From Kiritimatiellia bacterium (GTDB taxonomy: Bacteria > Verrucomicrobiota > Kiritimatiellia > PWTM01), in assembly GCA_026417735.1 (NCBI GenBank), contig JAOACR010000009.1, forward strand, positions 203,641 through 267,640: a DNA stretch of 64,000 nt. Direction: 5' to 3'. Below are positions 1-7,201 of the stretch, one piece after another (positions within the stretch are counted from its first letter, which is position 1; each line of letters opens with the position of its first letter). The notes beneath the pieces are model-generated. The model was not told the DNA's origin. It did not search any database and saw nothing but the letters and a program-made list of their open reading frames with translations. Both the position numbers and the translations under genes were made by a program.

Positions 1-1469
1 CGGTTGGCTGCCCGCGCCGATGGTGGGGCGTGGCCCTGATCCCGATGCTGGCCGTGTACACGGTCGCGACCGGCGCGTCGGTCAGTGCGCTGCGCGCGTT
101 TGCGATCGCGGCAGTCTGGTGGCTGGCCCCCGTGCTGCGCCGCCGCCCTGACCTGCCCTCAGCACTGGCCGCCGCCGCGCTCGCGATCCTCGGACCGGCA
201 CCATCGCAGATCGCGGAACCAGGATTTTGGTATTCGTTCCTCGTGGTCGCCGGACTGGCGGCGCTGACGCCTCCCCTCGAAACAGCCGCCCGGACGTTGC
301 TGGGTACCGCGGCCGACGACGCGTTGGTGGACTCCGCCACCCCACACTGGCGTTCCGCCCTTCGGGCCGTTGGCGGGTGGCTCGGCCGGCTCGCCGCCGC
401 CTCCTGCGCGGCGTGGATCGCCTCTGCACCGCTCACCGCGCACACCGGCAACCAAATCTCGCCCGCCTCGCTGCCGGGCAACCTGATCGTGATTCCCGCG
501 TCGTTTCTGATCGTGCTGACCGGCTGCATCTCGCTGGTCGCGGGGCTCGCGTCCGAAGCGCTCGCGGTGACGTTCAATCACGCGAACGCGGCGATCTGCG
601 CGGGACTTGTGCGTGCAGTGGATACGCTGTTCGAACTGCCCGGCAGTTACATGGCGGTCACCTCGCCGCCGTTGTGGGCGGTGCTGCTGATCTACGCGGC
701 GATTACAGGACTCCAAGTGTTCGAAGGGCGTGTCCGCCTCGCGCTGGTGGGTGCGGCCGCCGCCATTGCGGTCGCCGGAGCGACCCGCTACCTCACCGAC
801 GATCGCGCGCGCATTGCATTTGCGCCGGCGGACCTGGCTCCGGCCATCCTGCTGAACGTTCCCGGCGAGCGCGGAGACTGGTTGATCGGGCCGGGCCCCG
901 CGTGGACCGCAGAACGGCTGATCCGGTGGTTGCGGTCCTGCGGCGTGGACCGGCTTGACGCGATCGTGCTCCCCGCGCTCGATGCGGACCATGCGGGCGC
1001 CGCGCCAGCCGTGCTGGAGCGCATCCCAACGCGCCGGATTCTGCTGCCCACCGGTCGATCCCCCTCGCCCGTTGCCCGCCAGCTTCTGGAACGATGGGCG
1101 CGCGAGGGACGTGAACTGGTTCCGCTGGCCGCCGGCGACACGGGCGAGTGCCCGGGCGGTATCGTGTGGGACGTCTGGCATCCCCCGCCTGGCGTCTCCT
1201 ACCCCCGAACAGCGGACGGAGCACTGTGGCTGCGCGTGGCCCGTGGCGGGCGCGCGGTCCTCCTGGCGGGGCGCGCGACACCGGCGCAAATCAGCAGCCT
1301 CACCCGTATTCCCGTTGACCCCGCCGCATCGGTTGTCGTCCTCGAACGCGTTGCGACAAAGGAGGATCAAGCGTGGCTTCACACCTTGGGCGCCCGCACC
1401 CTCGTCGAGCACCGCAATGACGCAAGCCGCCCCTTCCCCCCCCACGGCGAGCTGCCGCTCCCCCCGTGA
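1..1469 (+). CDS. comEC: ComEC/Rec2-family DNA-uptake channel, C-terminal part (5' end outside window)
   Basis: The reading frame is open from base 3 at the left edge, so the gene begins upstream; the first in-window start-like codon (GTG at 30) is unlikely to be the real start. The visible part opens in the hydrophobic competence domain, with the typical segment LIPMLAVYTVATGASVSALR followed by several membrane helices to about 240 codons in. It continues into a metallo-beta-lactamase-like soluble domain (about 260-460). ComEC is the inner-membrane channel that carries single-stranded DNA into the cytoplasm during transformation. The soluble domain looks degenerate: where the family has HxHxDH the sequence reads LPALDADHAG, so only the final Asp-His pair remains. 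It is convergent with the TPR gene that follows, with 26 bases between their stops. Confidence 0.8.
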   Translation, partial: VGCPRRWWGVALIPMLAVYTVATGASVSALRAFAIAAVWWLAPVLRRRPDLPSALAAAALAILGPAPSQIAEPGFWYSFLVVAGLAALTPPLETAARTLLGTAADDALVDSATPHWRSALRAVGGWLGRLAAASCAAWIASAPLTAHTGNQISPASLPGNLIVIPASFLIVLTGCISLVAGLASEALAVTFNHANAAICAGLVRAVDTLFELPGSYMAVTSPPLWAVLLIYAAITGLQVFEGRVRLALVGAAAAIAVAGATRYLTDDRARIAFAPADLAPAILLNVPGERGDWLIGPGPAWTAERLIRWLRSCGVDRLDAIVLPALDADHAGAAPAVLERIPTRRILLPTGRSPSPVARQLLERWAREGRELVPLAAGDTGECPGGIVWDVWHPPPGVSYPRTADGALWLRVARGGRAVLLAGRATPAQISSLTRIPVDPAASVVVLERVATKEDQAWLHTLGARTLVEHRNDASRPFPPHGELPLPP

Positions 1470-1495
1470 ATCGGCCGGTTTCCTCGCCCCCCCCG

Positions 1496-2602
1496 CTACG
1501 GCGTATCCGACGCGATCTTTGACCAGCGCTTCTGAAACTCTGGATCCCCGCGAAGCCGGTCCATCTCGGGGCGATTCAACCACGCGATCGCGGTCCTTGC
1601 GTCCACCATCGCGACTGCCCGATCCAGCGCCTGCAGCGCGGTGCCGTTCTGCCCCAGTCGGGCGCGTGCCTCCGCGAGGTAAAACCAGACCGGCGCAGAC
1701 GGCGAACGACTCGCGAGATCCTCAAGCCGTGCCACGGCCTCCGCATGCCGCCCTGTTCTCAGCAGCGCAACCGAACACATGAGTGCGGCTTCGAAATCGT
1801 CGGGATCCCGTTGCAGCACCGTGGAGAGTGCTTCCACTGCGCGCGCCATCTCACCCCGCCGGTAGGCGAGCACCGCCAGATTTCGCGCCGCAAAGCGGTG
1901 TGTCGAATCCACCGCCAACGCCCGCTCGAACGCCGCCTGCGCCTCCTCATAACGGTCCCGCCCCGCTTCGGCGACGCCGAGATTGTTCCAGATGCCCGCC
2001 GCGTTCGGGCGGCGCTCCGCCAGCCAGCCGAACGTGGCCGCCGCGCCGGCGTAATCGCGCTCCCGTAGCTGGCAGAGCCCCAGTTGCTCCCGGATACGAA
2101 CGGACTCCGGAAAAATCTTTGAGGCCTCTTCGTACGCCGTCAATGCCCCTGCCCATTCCTGCTCCGCGGCCGCACGCTCCGCCCGTCGCAACCATATCGC
2201 CGTCTGCAAGATCGCCGCCGGCGTCACCGACGTGATGTCCGTCGGCGGCTCGAGTGGTGAGGGCTCGGCCGCCGCATCCTCAAGCTCGTCAAAGTGGAGT
2301 CGGCCCGACGCGTCCAACTCGATCGGCGATACAAACGAAATCTTCGGCGCGCGCTTCTCCCCTCCGGCCCCTAACTCGCCCCGCCGCCGGAACCGCGTGA
2401 TCTGTTCGTGTTGATACCATGCAATGCCAACTAGGATCCCAATCAGCACGGTGATAGAAAAGATGACGAACACCGCCGACCATCGCTCGGCGGGCGTTGC
2501 GATGTCCCACCAAATCCGAAACGGCCGACGCGGCGGCGGAATCTCCCCCCCACCGGCCGCCTGGCCCGACGCCGTGTAGATTCCTTTCGTGTTCGGAGAC
2601 AT
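1496..2602 (-). CDS. TPR-repeat protein with one N-terminal membrane anchor
   Basis: A 368-residue protein. A short N-terminal tail (MSPNTKGIYT) and a Pro-rich stretch precede one strong membrane segment (WSAVFVIFSITVLIGILVG, about residues 45-65). A linker follows, then tandem TPR helices from about residue 130 to the end (for example AAFERALAVDSTHRFAARNL). I chose the ATG at 2602 because AAGGGA lies just upstream; the frame stays open a further 54 codons without a good ribosome site. TPR domains are protein-interaction scaffolds, so a periplasmic or cytoplasmic adaptor role is likely, but the partner is unknown. It is transcribed away from kdsA, with a plausible promoter of its own. The specific function is not recognised. 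Confidence 0.75.
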   Translation of the reverse strand: MSPNTKGIYTASGQAAGGGEIPPPRRPFRIWWDIATPAERWSAVFVIFSITVLIGILVGIAWYQHEQITRFRRRGELGAGGEKRAPKISFVSPIELDASGRLHFDELEDAAAEPSPLEPPTDITSVTPAAILQTAIWLRRAERAAAEQEWAGALTAYEEASKIFPESVRIREQLGLCQLRERDYAGAAATFGWLAERRPNAAGIWNNLGVAEAGRDRYEEAQAAFERALAVDSTHRFAARNLAVLAYRRGEMARAVEALSTVLQRDPDDFEAALMCSVALLRTGRHAEAVARLEDLASRSPSAPVWFYLAEARARLGQNGTALQALDRAVAMVDARTAIAWLNRPEMDRLRGDPEFQKRWSKIASDTP

Positions 2603-2624
2603 CGGTCCCTTGCTGCCGGCCCAG

Positions 2625-2653
2625 AGTATACTGCTGATGGTGCCGTCGCACAA
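2625..2653 (-). promoter_or_regulatory. Candidate sigma-70 promoter of the TPR gene
   Basis: Read on the minus strand: TTGTGC, a 17-base spacer, then TATACT (five of six matches to the -10 consensus). The -10 lies 23 bases before the ATG at 2602, with the AAGGGA ribosome site between them. Spacing and position fit a housekeeping promoter; the -35 is weak. Confidence 0.5.
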
Positions 2654-2877
2654 ATCGGCGGCTCTCCCGCACGCTCGCCGCTGTTGCAGCCGTACCGCCC
2701 GCCGGCCCCGCCGCGCCACCAGCTCGCGAACCGCGTCCAAACCTTGGAAGCGTTTCGCCGGCACTCCTCCAAGCGTTGGAACCGGTAACCCCGTGTCCGG
2801 CCTCCGTTTGCGCTCAGCGGGCTGAGGCAGCTCTCGCGGCGCCCCTGCCCCGCGGGTCGGCCGCGCCGTCGCGGAAC

Positions 2878-2906
2878 TGGAAACAGTCCCCTTTTGCCGA
2901 TAGACT
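2878..2906 (+). promoter_or_regulatory. Candidate sigma-70 promoter of kdsA
   Basis: TGGAAA at 2878-2883, a 17-base spacer, then TAGACT at 2901-2906. Only nine bases separate the -10 from the kdsA ATG at 2916, and there is no Shine-Dalgarno sequence. If this is the real promoter, the transcript would be leaderless or nearly so. Confidence 0.4.
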
Positions 2907-2915
2907 CACCCCGGA

Positions 2916-3755
2916 ATGACCGGGCGAGCCATACGGGTCGGGCCGGTGATGGTTGGCGGAACTGCTCCGCTGGCGCTGATTGCCGGCCCGTGTGTTATTG
3001 AGAGCCGTGATCACTGCCTACGGGTGGCCCGGCGGCTGGCCGCCTGGGCCCGGGCGGCTGGAGTTCCGCTGATCTTCAAGGCCTCCTACGACAAGGCCAA
3101 CCGCACCTCTGTGCATTCGTATCGCGGTCCCGGCCTGCGAAAAGGTCTCGAAATCCTCGCCGAGGTGAAGCAGCAGCTGGGGTTGCCGATCCTGACAGAT
3201 GTGCACGCGGTGGAGGAGGTCGGCCCGGTTGCGGAGGTGGTTGACGTTCTGCAGATCCCCGCGTTCTTGTGCCGACAGACCGATCTGGTGGTTGCGGCGG
3301 CGCGCTCCGGCCGCGCAGTGAACGTGAAAAAGGGCCAGTTCCTTTCGCCGCAGGAGATCCGGCACGTGGTGGAGAAGATCGAGTGGGCGGGAAATCACCG
3401 GATTCTGCTCACCGAGCGCGGGACCACGTTCGGCTATCAGAATCTGGTGGTGGACTTCCGCAGCCTCGTATGGATGGCGCAGACCGGATACCCCGTGGTG
3501 TTCGACGCGACGCACAGCGTGCAGCGGCCCGGCGGTGCGGGGGACCGGTCGGGCGGTGACGCAGCGCTGGCGCCCGCGCTCGCGCGCGCGGCGGTGGCGG
3601 TGGGGTGTGCCGCGGTCTTCCTCGAAACGCACCCTCAGCCGGCGCGCGCGCTCTCGGACGGCGCGAACTCGATTCCCCTGCGCCTGCTGCCGAAGATCTG
3701 GCGCGAGCTGAGCGCGATTGCGGCGGCGCGGCGCAACGCAGGGAGGCGGCGGTGA
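2916..3755 (+). CDS. kdsA: 3-deoxy-8-phosphooctulonate synthase (KDO8P synthase), metal-dependent class
   Basis: A 279-residue protein of normal family length. It condenses phosphoenolpyruvate with arabinose-5-phosphate in the cytoplasm to give KDO-8-phosphate, the precursor of the KDO sugar of LPS. Diagnostic blocks are AGPCVIES (residues 24-30), FKASYDKANR, IPAFLCRQTDL, NVKKGQFL, LTERGTTFGY, DATHSVQ and ETHPQPARALSDG. Cys26 in AGPC marks the metal-dependent subclass; metal-independent enzymes such as that of E. coli carry Asn there. The ATG lacks a clear ribosome site. The stop overlaps the GTG of lptC (GTGA at 3752-3755), so synthesis of KDO and LPS transport genes are coupled in one operon. 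Confidence 0.95.
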   Translation: MTGRAIRVGPVMVGGTAPLALIAGPCVIESRDHCLRVARRLAAWARAAGVPLIFKASYDKANRTSVHSYRGPGLRKGLEILAEVKQQLGLPILTDVHAVEEVGPVAEVVDVLQIPAFLCRQTDLVVAAARSGRAVNVKKGQFLSPQEIRHVVEKIEWAGNHRILLTERGTTFGYQNLVVDFRSLVWMAQTGYPVVFDATHSVQRPGGAGDRSGGDAALAPALARAAVAVGCAAVFLETHPQPARALSDGANSIPLRLLPKIWRELSAIAAARRNAGRRR

Positions 3756-4222
3756 GCACGCGCCAACCCTCCCGTTGGCCGGCTCTGGCGGTTGCGCTGG
3801 CCACGATGGGCGCGCTCGCGCAGCTGCAGCCGGGCGGCAGCGCGACCGCGTTCCGCGTTCCGGACTACGACGAAGAGGGCCGGTTGCGCTCGCAGCTCTC
3901 CGGCGAGCGGGTCACGATGCTGACGCCCGACATCCTCGAGGTCGAACAGCTGCAAGTGGAAATGTTTCGCGACGGCGTGGTGGAAACCCGGATCAGCTCG
4001 CCGCACTGCCTGTACAACCGGCGAGCACACGTCGCGATGTCCACCGCAGCAGTGCGGATTGTGCGGGGAGACGTGATGATCACCGGTGCCGATTACCGCT
4101 ACGAGCCCCGCCGGCAGCGGTTCCTGATCCAGACCAACGCGCGCGTCGTGATTCGGGACGTGCGCAAGCTCGCGCTGCCCGGCGCGCGGCCGGCGGCCGG
4201 TGCGGGGGATCCCGCGCGATGA
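3752..4222 (+). CDS. lptC: LptC-family LPS transport protein
   Basis: A 156-residue protein starting at a GTG that overlaps the kdsA stop, with GGGAGG six bases upstream. A hydrophobic N-terminal segment (LAVALATMGALAQL) would anchor it in the inner membrane or act as a signal. The rest is a beta-rich OstA/LptC-like fold: the stretch from GERVTMLTPD to TNARVVIRD has the repeated strand pattern of this family. In the known system LptC receives LPS from the LptB2FG extractor and hands it to LptA. Sequence similarity alone is modest; the call rests on order, with kdsA before and lptA and lptB directly after (ATGA overlap with lptA). Confidence 0.75.
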   Translation: MSTRQPSRWPALAVALATMGALAQLQPGGSATAFRVPDYDEEGRLRSQLSGERVTMLTPDILEVEQLQVEMFRDGVVETRISSPHCLYNRRAHVAMSTAAVRIVRGDVMITGADYRYEPRRQRFLIQTNARVVIRDVRKLALPGARPAAGAGDPAR

Positions 4223-4779
4223 GACGCCTTCTGACGATGTGGTGCGCCGCGCTCGCCGCACTGGGGATGCTGGCCAAAGGTGAAGCGGTCACCTCCGCGC
4301 CGGCCGGCCGGGTCGCGGCTGCGGAGGGGACGCCCACGCTGGCGAATCCCACCGCCGATGTGCCGGAGTTCGGCGAGCTGACCGTGATCACCTCGGACCG
4401 GCTCCTGTATGACGGACGCCGGCAGCTGATCGAGCTCTCCGGCTCGGTGGTGGTCAGCGATCCGCAGGTGAAAATGAAGGCGGACCACGTCCGCATTGAT
4501 CTGGCCGGCACCAACGAGGTGCGGCTGGTCACCGCGACCGGGCGCGTCGTCATCAGCCAGGCGGACAAGCACGCCTGGGCAGGCCGCGCGACCTACGAGG
4601 TGGCGGAGGGGCGGTTCGTGCTCGAGGACAATCCGCGCATACTCCGCGGGCGCGACATGATGACCGCGGATCGCATCGTGTTCTGGCGCGACCAGGACCG
4701 CCTGGAGTGCTATCCGAACGCGCGGTTGATCCTGCAACCCGACCCGAAACGTGGCGATCTGCTGAAAGGGGTGCGCTGA
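4219..4779 (+). CDS. lptA: LptA/OstA-family periplasmic LPS-binding protein
   Basis: A 186-residue protein starting at an ATG that overlaps the lptC stop. The N-terminus (MRRLLTMWCAALAALGML) looks like a signal peptide. From about residue 55 the OstA pattern is clear: ITSDRLLYDGRRQLIELSGS, VVSDPQVKMKADHVRIDL, and the final strands around MTADRIVFWRDQDRLECYPN. LptA forms the periplasmic bridge that carries LPS to the outer membrane. It sits directly before lptB with no gap. lptD, lptF and lptG are not in the window and must lie elsewhere. Confidence 0.85.
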   Translation: MRRLLTMWCAALAALGMLAKGEAVTSAPAGRVAAAEGTPTLANPTADVPEFGELTVITSDRLLYDGRRQLIELSGSVVVSDPQVKMKADHVRIDLAGTNEVRLVTATGRVVISQADKHAWAGRATYEVAEGRFVLEDNPRILRGRDMMTADRIVFWRDQDRLECYPNARLILQPDPKRGDLLKGVR

Positions 4780-5514
4780 GTGACGGCGGACGGCGTACTG
4801 GTGCAGACCGAAGGGTTGGTGAAGGAGTACCGCGGCCGCCGCGTCGTGGACGGCGTGGACATCTCCGTGCGCGCCGGCGAAATCGTCGGGCTGCTCGGGC
4901 CGAACGGCGCGGGCAAGACCACGACGTTCTACATGATCATCGGGTTGATCGCGCCGACCGCCGGCCGGGTTTGGTTTGAGGGCCGCGACGTGACGCGGAT
5001 GGCGATGTACCGCCGGGCGCGGATGGGGATGGGATATCTGGCACAGGAGCCGTCGGTGTTCCGACATCTGACGGTCGCGGAGAACGTGATGGCGATTCTC
5101 GAAACGCTGCCGATGTCCGCGCGGGAGCGGCAGCTGCGGCTGGAGCATCTGCTCGGCGACCTGAAGATCAGCCATCTCGCGTCGCAGCGAGCCTACACGC
5201 TCAGCGGGGGGGAGCGCCGACGGTTGGAAATCACCCGCGCGCTGGTGACGAACCCGTCGCTGATGTTGTTGGATGAGCCGTTCAGCGGGGTGGATCCGCT
5301 GGCGGTGTACGACGTGCAGCAGATCATCATGGATCTGAAGCGGCGCGGGCTGGGGATCCTGATCACCGACCACAACGTCCGGGAAACGCTCGCCGTGGTG
5401 GATCGGGCCTATCTGATCTGCGAGGGGCGCGTGCTACGGGAGGGAACCAGCGAGTTTCTGATCCACGATCCGGTGAGCCGGGAGCTGTATTTGGGGCCGA
5501 AGTTCAGCATGTGA
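4780..5514 (+). CDS. lptB: LPS export ABC transporter ATP-binding protein
   Basis: A 244-residue ABC ATPase. Walker A is GPNGAGKTT (around residue 45), the signature LSGGERRR, Walker B LMLLDEPF, and the H-loop ITDHNVRE. LptB energises extraction of LPS from the inner membrane with LptF and LptG. The GTG start directly follows the lptA stop, with GAAAGGGG upstream. The family features GVDPLAVYDVQ and LGILITDHNV distinguish LptB from general importers. It is the last of four linked LPS genes before hpf. Confidence 0.93.
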   Translation: MTADGVLVQTEGLVKEYRGRRVVDGVDISVRAGEIVGLLGPNGAGKTTTFYMIIGLIAPTAGRVWFEGRDVTRMAMYRRARMGMGYLAQEPSVFRHLTVAENVMAILETLPMSARERQLRLEHLLGDLKISHLASQRAYTLSGGERRRLEITRALVTNPSLMLLDEPFSGVDPLAVYDVQQIIMDLKRRGLGILITDHNVRETLAVVDRAYLICEGRVLREGTSEFLIHDPVSRELYLGPKFSM

Positions 5515-5569
5515 GGCAGAACAACGGGGGCCGGCCGGCGAGGCGCGGGCCCCGAAAGGAGAACACGGG

Positions 5570-5926
5570 ATGAGAATTCACATCACCGGCCGTCATGTCG
5601 AGGTGACCGAGGCGCTGCGGGAGCACGTGGAGCACCGGATTCGTTCGCGGCTGGCGGAGTTCCCCCGTCTGCAGGACGCACACGTGGTACTGATGGTGGA
5701 GAAACACCGCCACATCGCGGAGGTGGTGGTGCACGTGCCGCACCACGGCCCCGTCGAGTCGCGGCAGGAATCGGCGGACATGTACGCCTCGATCGACGCG
5801 GCCGTGGATCACGTGGCGGTGCAAGTGCGCAAGTGGTTTGAGCGCCGCCAGGCGCACAAGGGTCATGCGACCATGGCCGACATCGCTCGACGGGGCGAGC
5901 GGGGAGCGGAGGACTCCACGCCGTGA
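5570..5926 (+). CDS. hpf: Ribosome hibernation promoting factor (RaiA/YfiA family, short form)
   Basis: A 118-residue protein starting MRIHITGRHVEVTEALREHV, the typical opening of the sigma-54 modulation/RaiA family. A strong ribosome site (AAAGGAGAA) precedes the ATG. These proteins bind the 30S decoding region in starved cells and inactivate ribosomes. It lacks the C-terminal dimerisation domain of long HPFs. In proteobacteria hpf follows rpoN after lptB; here it directly follows lptB, with no rpoN. The stop overlaps the GTG of hprK. Confidence 0.9.
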   Translation: MRIHITGRHVEVTEALREHVEHRIRSRLAEFPRLQDAHVVLMVEKHRHIAEVVVHVPHHGPVESRQESADMYASIDAAVDHVAVQVRKWFERRQAHKGHATMADIARRGERGAEDSTP

Positions 5927-6870
5927 CGATGACGGTACGCCAGTTTGTGGAGGGCGGTCGGCGCACGCTCGAGCTGGAAGTGTTCGACGGCGAGGACCAC
6001 CTCGACCGGGTGGTGCCGGAACCGGCGATCAACCGCCCCGGGCTGGCGCTGGCGGGTTTCCTGCGATATTTCGCCCACCGCCGCATTCAGGTGATCGGAC
6101 TGGCGGAGCTGACGTATCTCAAGGGCCTGGCGCCGGAGGAACGGCTGCGCCGGCTGACCGATTTTTTCCAGGCAGAGGTGCCCTGCGTTGTCTTTGCGCG
6201 CAGCATCCGACCGCCCCCCGAGGTGCGCGAGCTGGCGGCGCAGCACCGTGTGCCGCTGCTGCGCAGCCATCTGATCACCGGCCGGTTCGTGCAGTTGGCG
6301 GCGGTGGTGATCGAGGACCTCACCGCCCCCCGCATGCGCTACCAGGGCACGATGGTGGACATCATGGGCATCGGCGTGATCATCGAAGGGCCCCCGGGCG
6401 TCGGCAAGAGTGAGACCGCTCTGAGCCTCATCGCGCGCGGCCACAGCCTGGTCGCCGACGACATGGTGGACCTGCGGCGGCTGGGCGTCGGCGAGATTCT
6501 CGGCACCGCACCCGACCTGACACGCTATCACATGGAAATCCGCGGCCTGGGCCTGATCCACGTGCCGAGTCTGTACGGATTGGCCTCGGTGCGACGCGAA
6601 AAACGCGTGGACATGATCGTGCGGCTCGAACGCGTGCTGGACGGCACGGAGGAGGAACGCACCGGCCTGGAACAGAAAACCCGCGATGTGCTTGGCGTCG
6701 AAATTCCGTATTATCGTATTCCGGTGGTCGCCGGGCGCGACATCAGCCTGGTCGTCGAGGCGGCGGCGCTGAACTTCCGGCTCCGGCAGCTCGGCCATGA
6801 CGCCGCAAAGGAACTGGATGAACGGATCATGGCGCGCCTGACGCGCGAGAGGATTCGCAGCAGTGACTGA
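5923..6870 (+). CDS. hprK: HPr kinase/phosphorylase
   Basis: A 315-residue protein with the N-terminal HprK domain (about 1-125) and the P-loop kinase domain. Walker A is GPPGVGKSET (156-165), followed by the acidic pair in LVADD (179-180), the family signature EIRGLGLIHV and the C-terminal VVAGRDISLVVE block. It phosphorylates the regulatory serine of HPr and reverses the reaction by phosphorolysis. One odd residue: in the segment just before the P-loop, where relatives have His-Gly, this protein has Gln141-Gly (RYQGTMVDI). The start could be the GTG at 5923, overlapping the hpf stop, or the ATG two codons later. It overlaps ptsH by eight bases, so kinase and substrate are translationally linked. 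Confidence 0.92.
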   Translation: MTMTVRQFVEGGRRTLELEVFDGEDHLDRVVPEPAINRPGLALAGFLRYFAHRRIQVIGLAELTYLKGLAPEERLRRLTDFFQAEVPCVVFARSIRPPPEVRELAAQHRVPLLRSHLITGRFVQLAAVVIEDLTAPRMRYQGTMVDIMGIGVIIEGPPGVGKSETALSLIARGHSLVADDMVDLRRLGVGEILGTAPDLTRYHMEIRGLGLIHVPSLYGLASVRREKRVDMIVRLERVLDGTEEERTGLEQKTRDVLGVEIPYYRIPVVAGRDISLVVEAAALNFRLRQLGHDAAKELDERIMARLTRERIRSSD

Positions 6871-7201
6871 CACTCCGAGCTCACCGCAGGATTCGGTGTC
6901 CCGCGAGGTGGTGGTTCGCAACCGCTACGGCATCCACGCGCGGCCCGCCGCGCTGCTGGCGAAAACCGCCTCCGCGTACGCGGCCGACATCTACCTGGCA
7001 AAGGATGGCGCGGAGGTCTCCGCAAAAAGCGTGATGGGTGTGCTCACGCTGGAGGGCTGCCCCGGCTCGAAAATCCGCATCTCCGCCCGCGGCCCGGATG
7101 CGGCGGAGGCGGTGGACGCGCTCGCAAAGTTGTTCGAACTGAAGTTCTTCGAAGACCGGGAGCCGGAGGGCGGCGGGACGGATGGCAGAGTCGGCGGGTG
7201 A
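6863..7201 (+). CDS. ptsH: Phosphocarrier protein HPr
   Basis: A 112-residue HPr. The catalytic histidine is His25 in GIHARPA, which takes phosphate from enzyme I. The regulatory serine is Ser56 in KSVMGVL, the target of HprK. Both sites are intact, so PTS transfer and regulatory phosphorylation are possible. It is longer than the usual 85-90 residues because of an N-terminal extension (MTDTPSSPQDSVS) and a Gly-rich tail ([11 protein letters not shown]). The GTG start lies inside the end of hprK and the 3' end overlaps the ptsI start. Confidence 0.93.
   Translation: MTDTPSSPQDSVSREVVVRNRYGIHARPAALLAKTASAYAADIYLAKDGAEVSAKSVMGVLTLEGCPGSKIRISARGPDAAEAVDALAKLFELKFFEDREPEGGGTDGRVGG

Larger units (their letters stand above)
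2603..2915. other. Divergent intergenic region
   Basis: About 310 bases between the TPR gene (minus) and kdsA (plus). It holds a candidate promoter for each direction, listed separately. I see no further coding potential or RNA gene in it. Confidence 0.6.
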
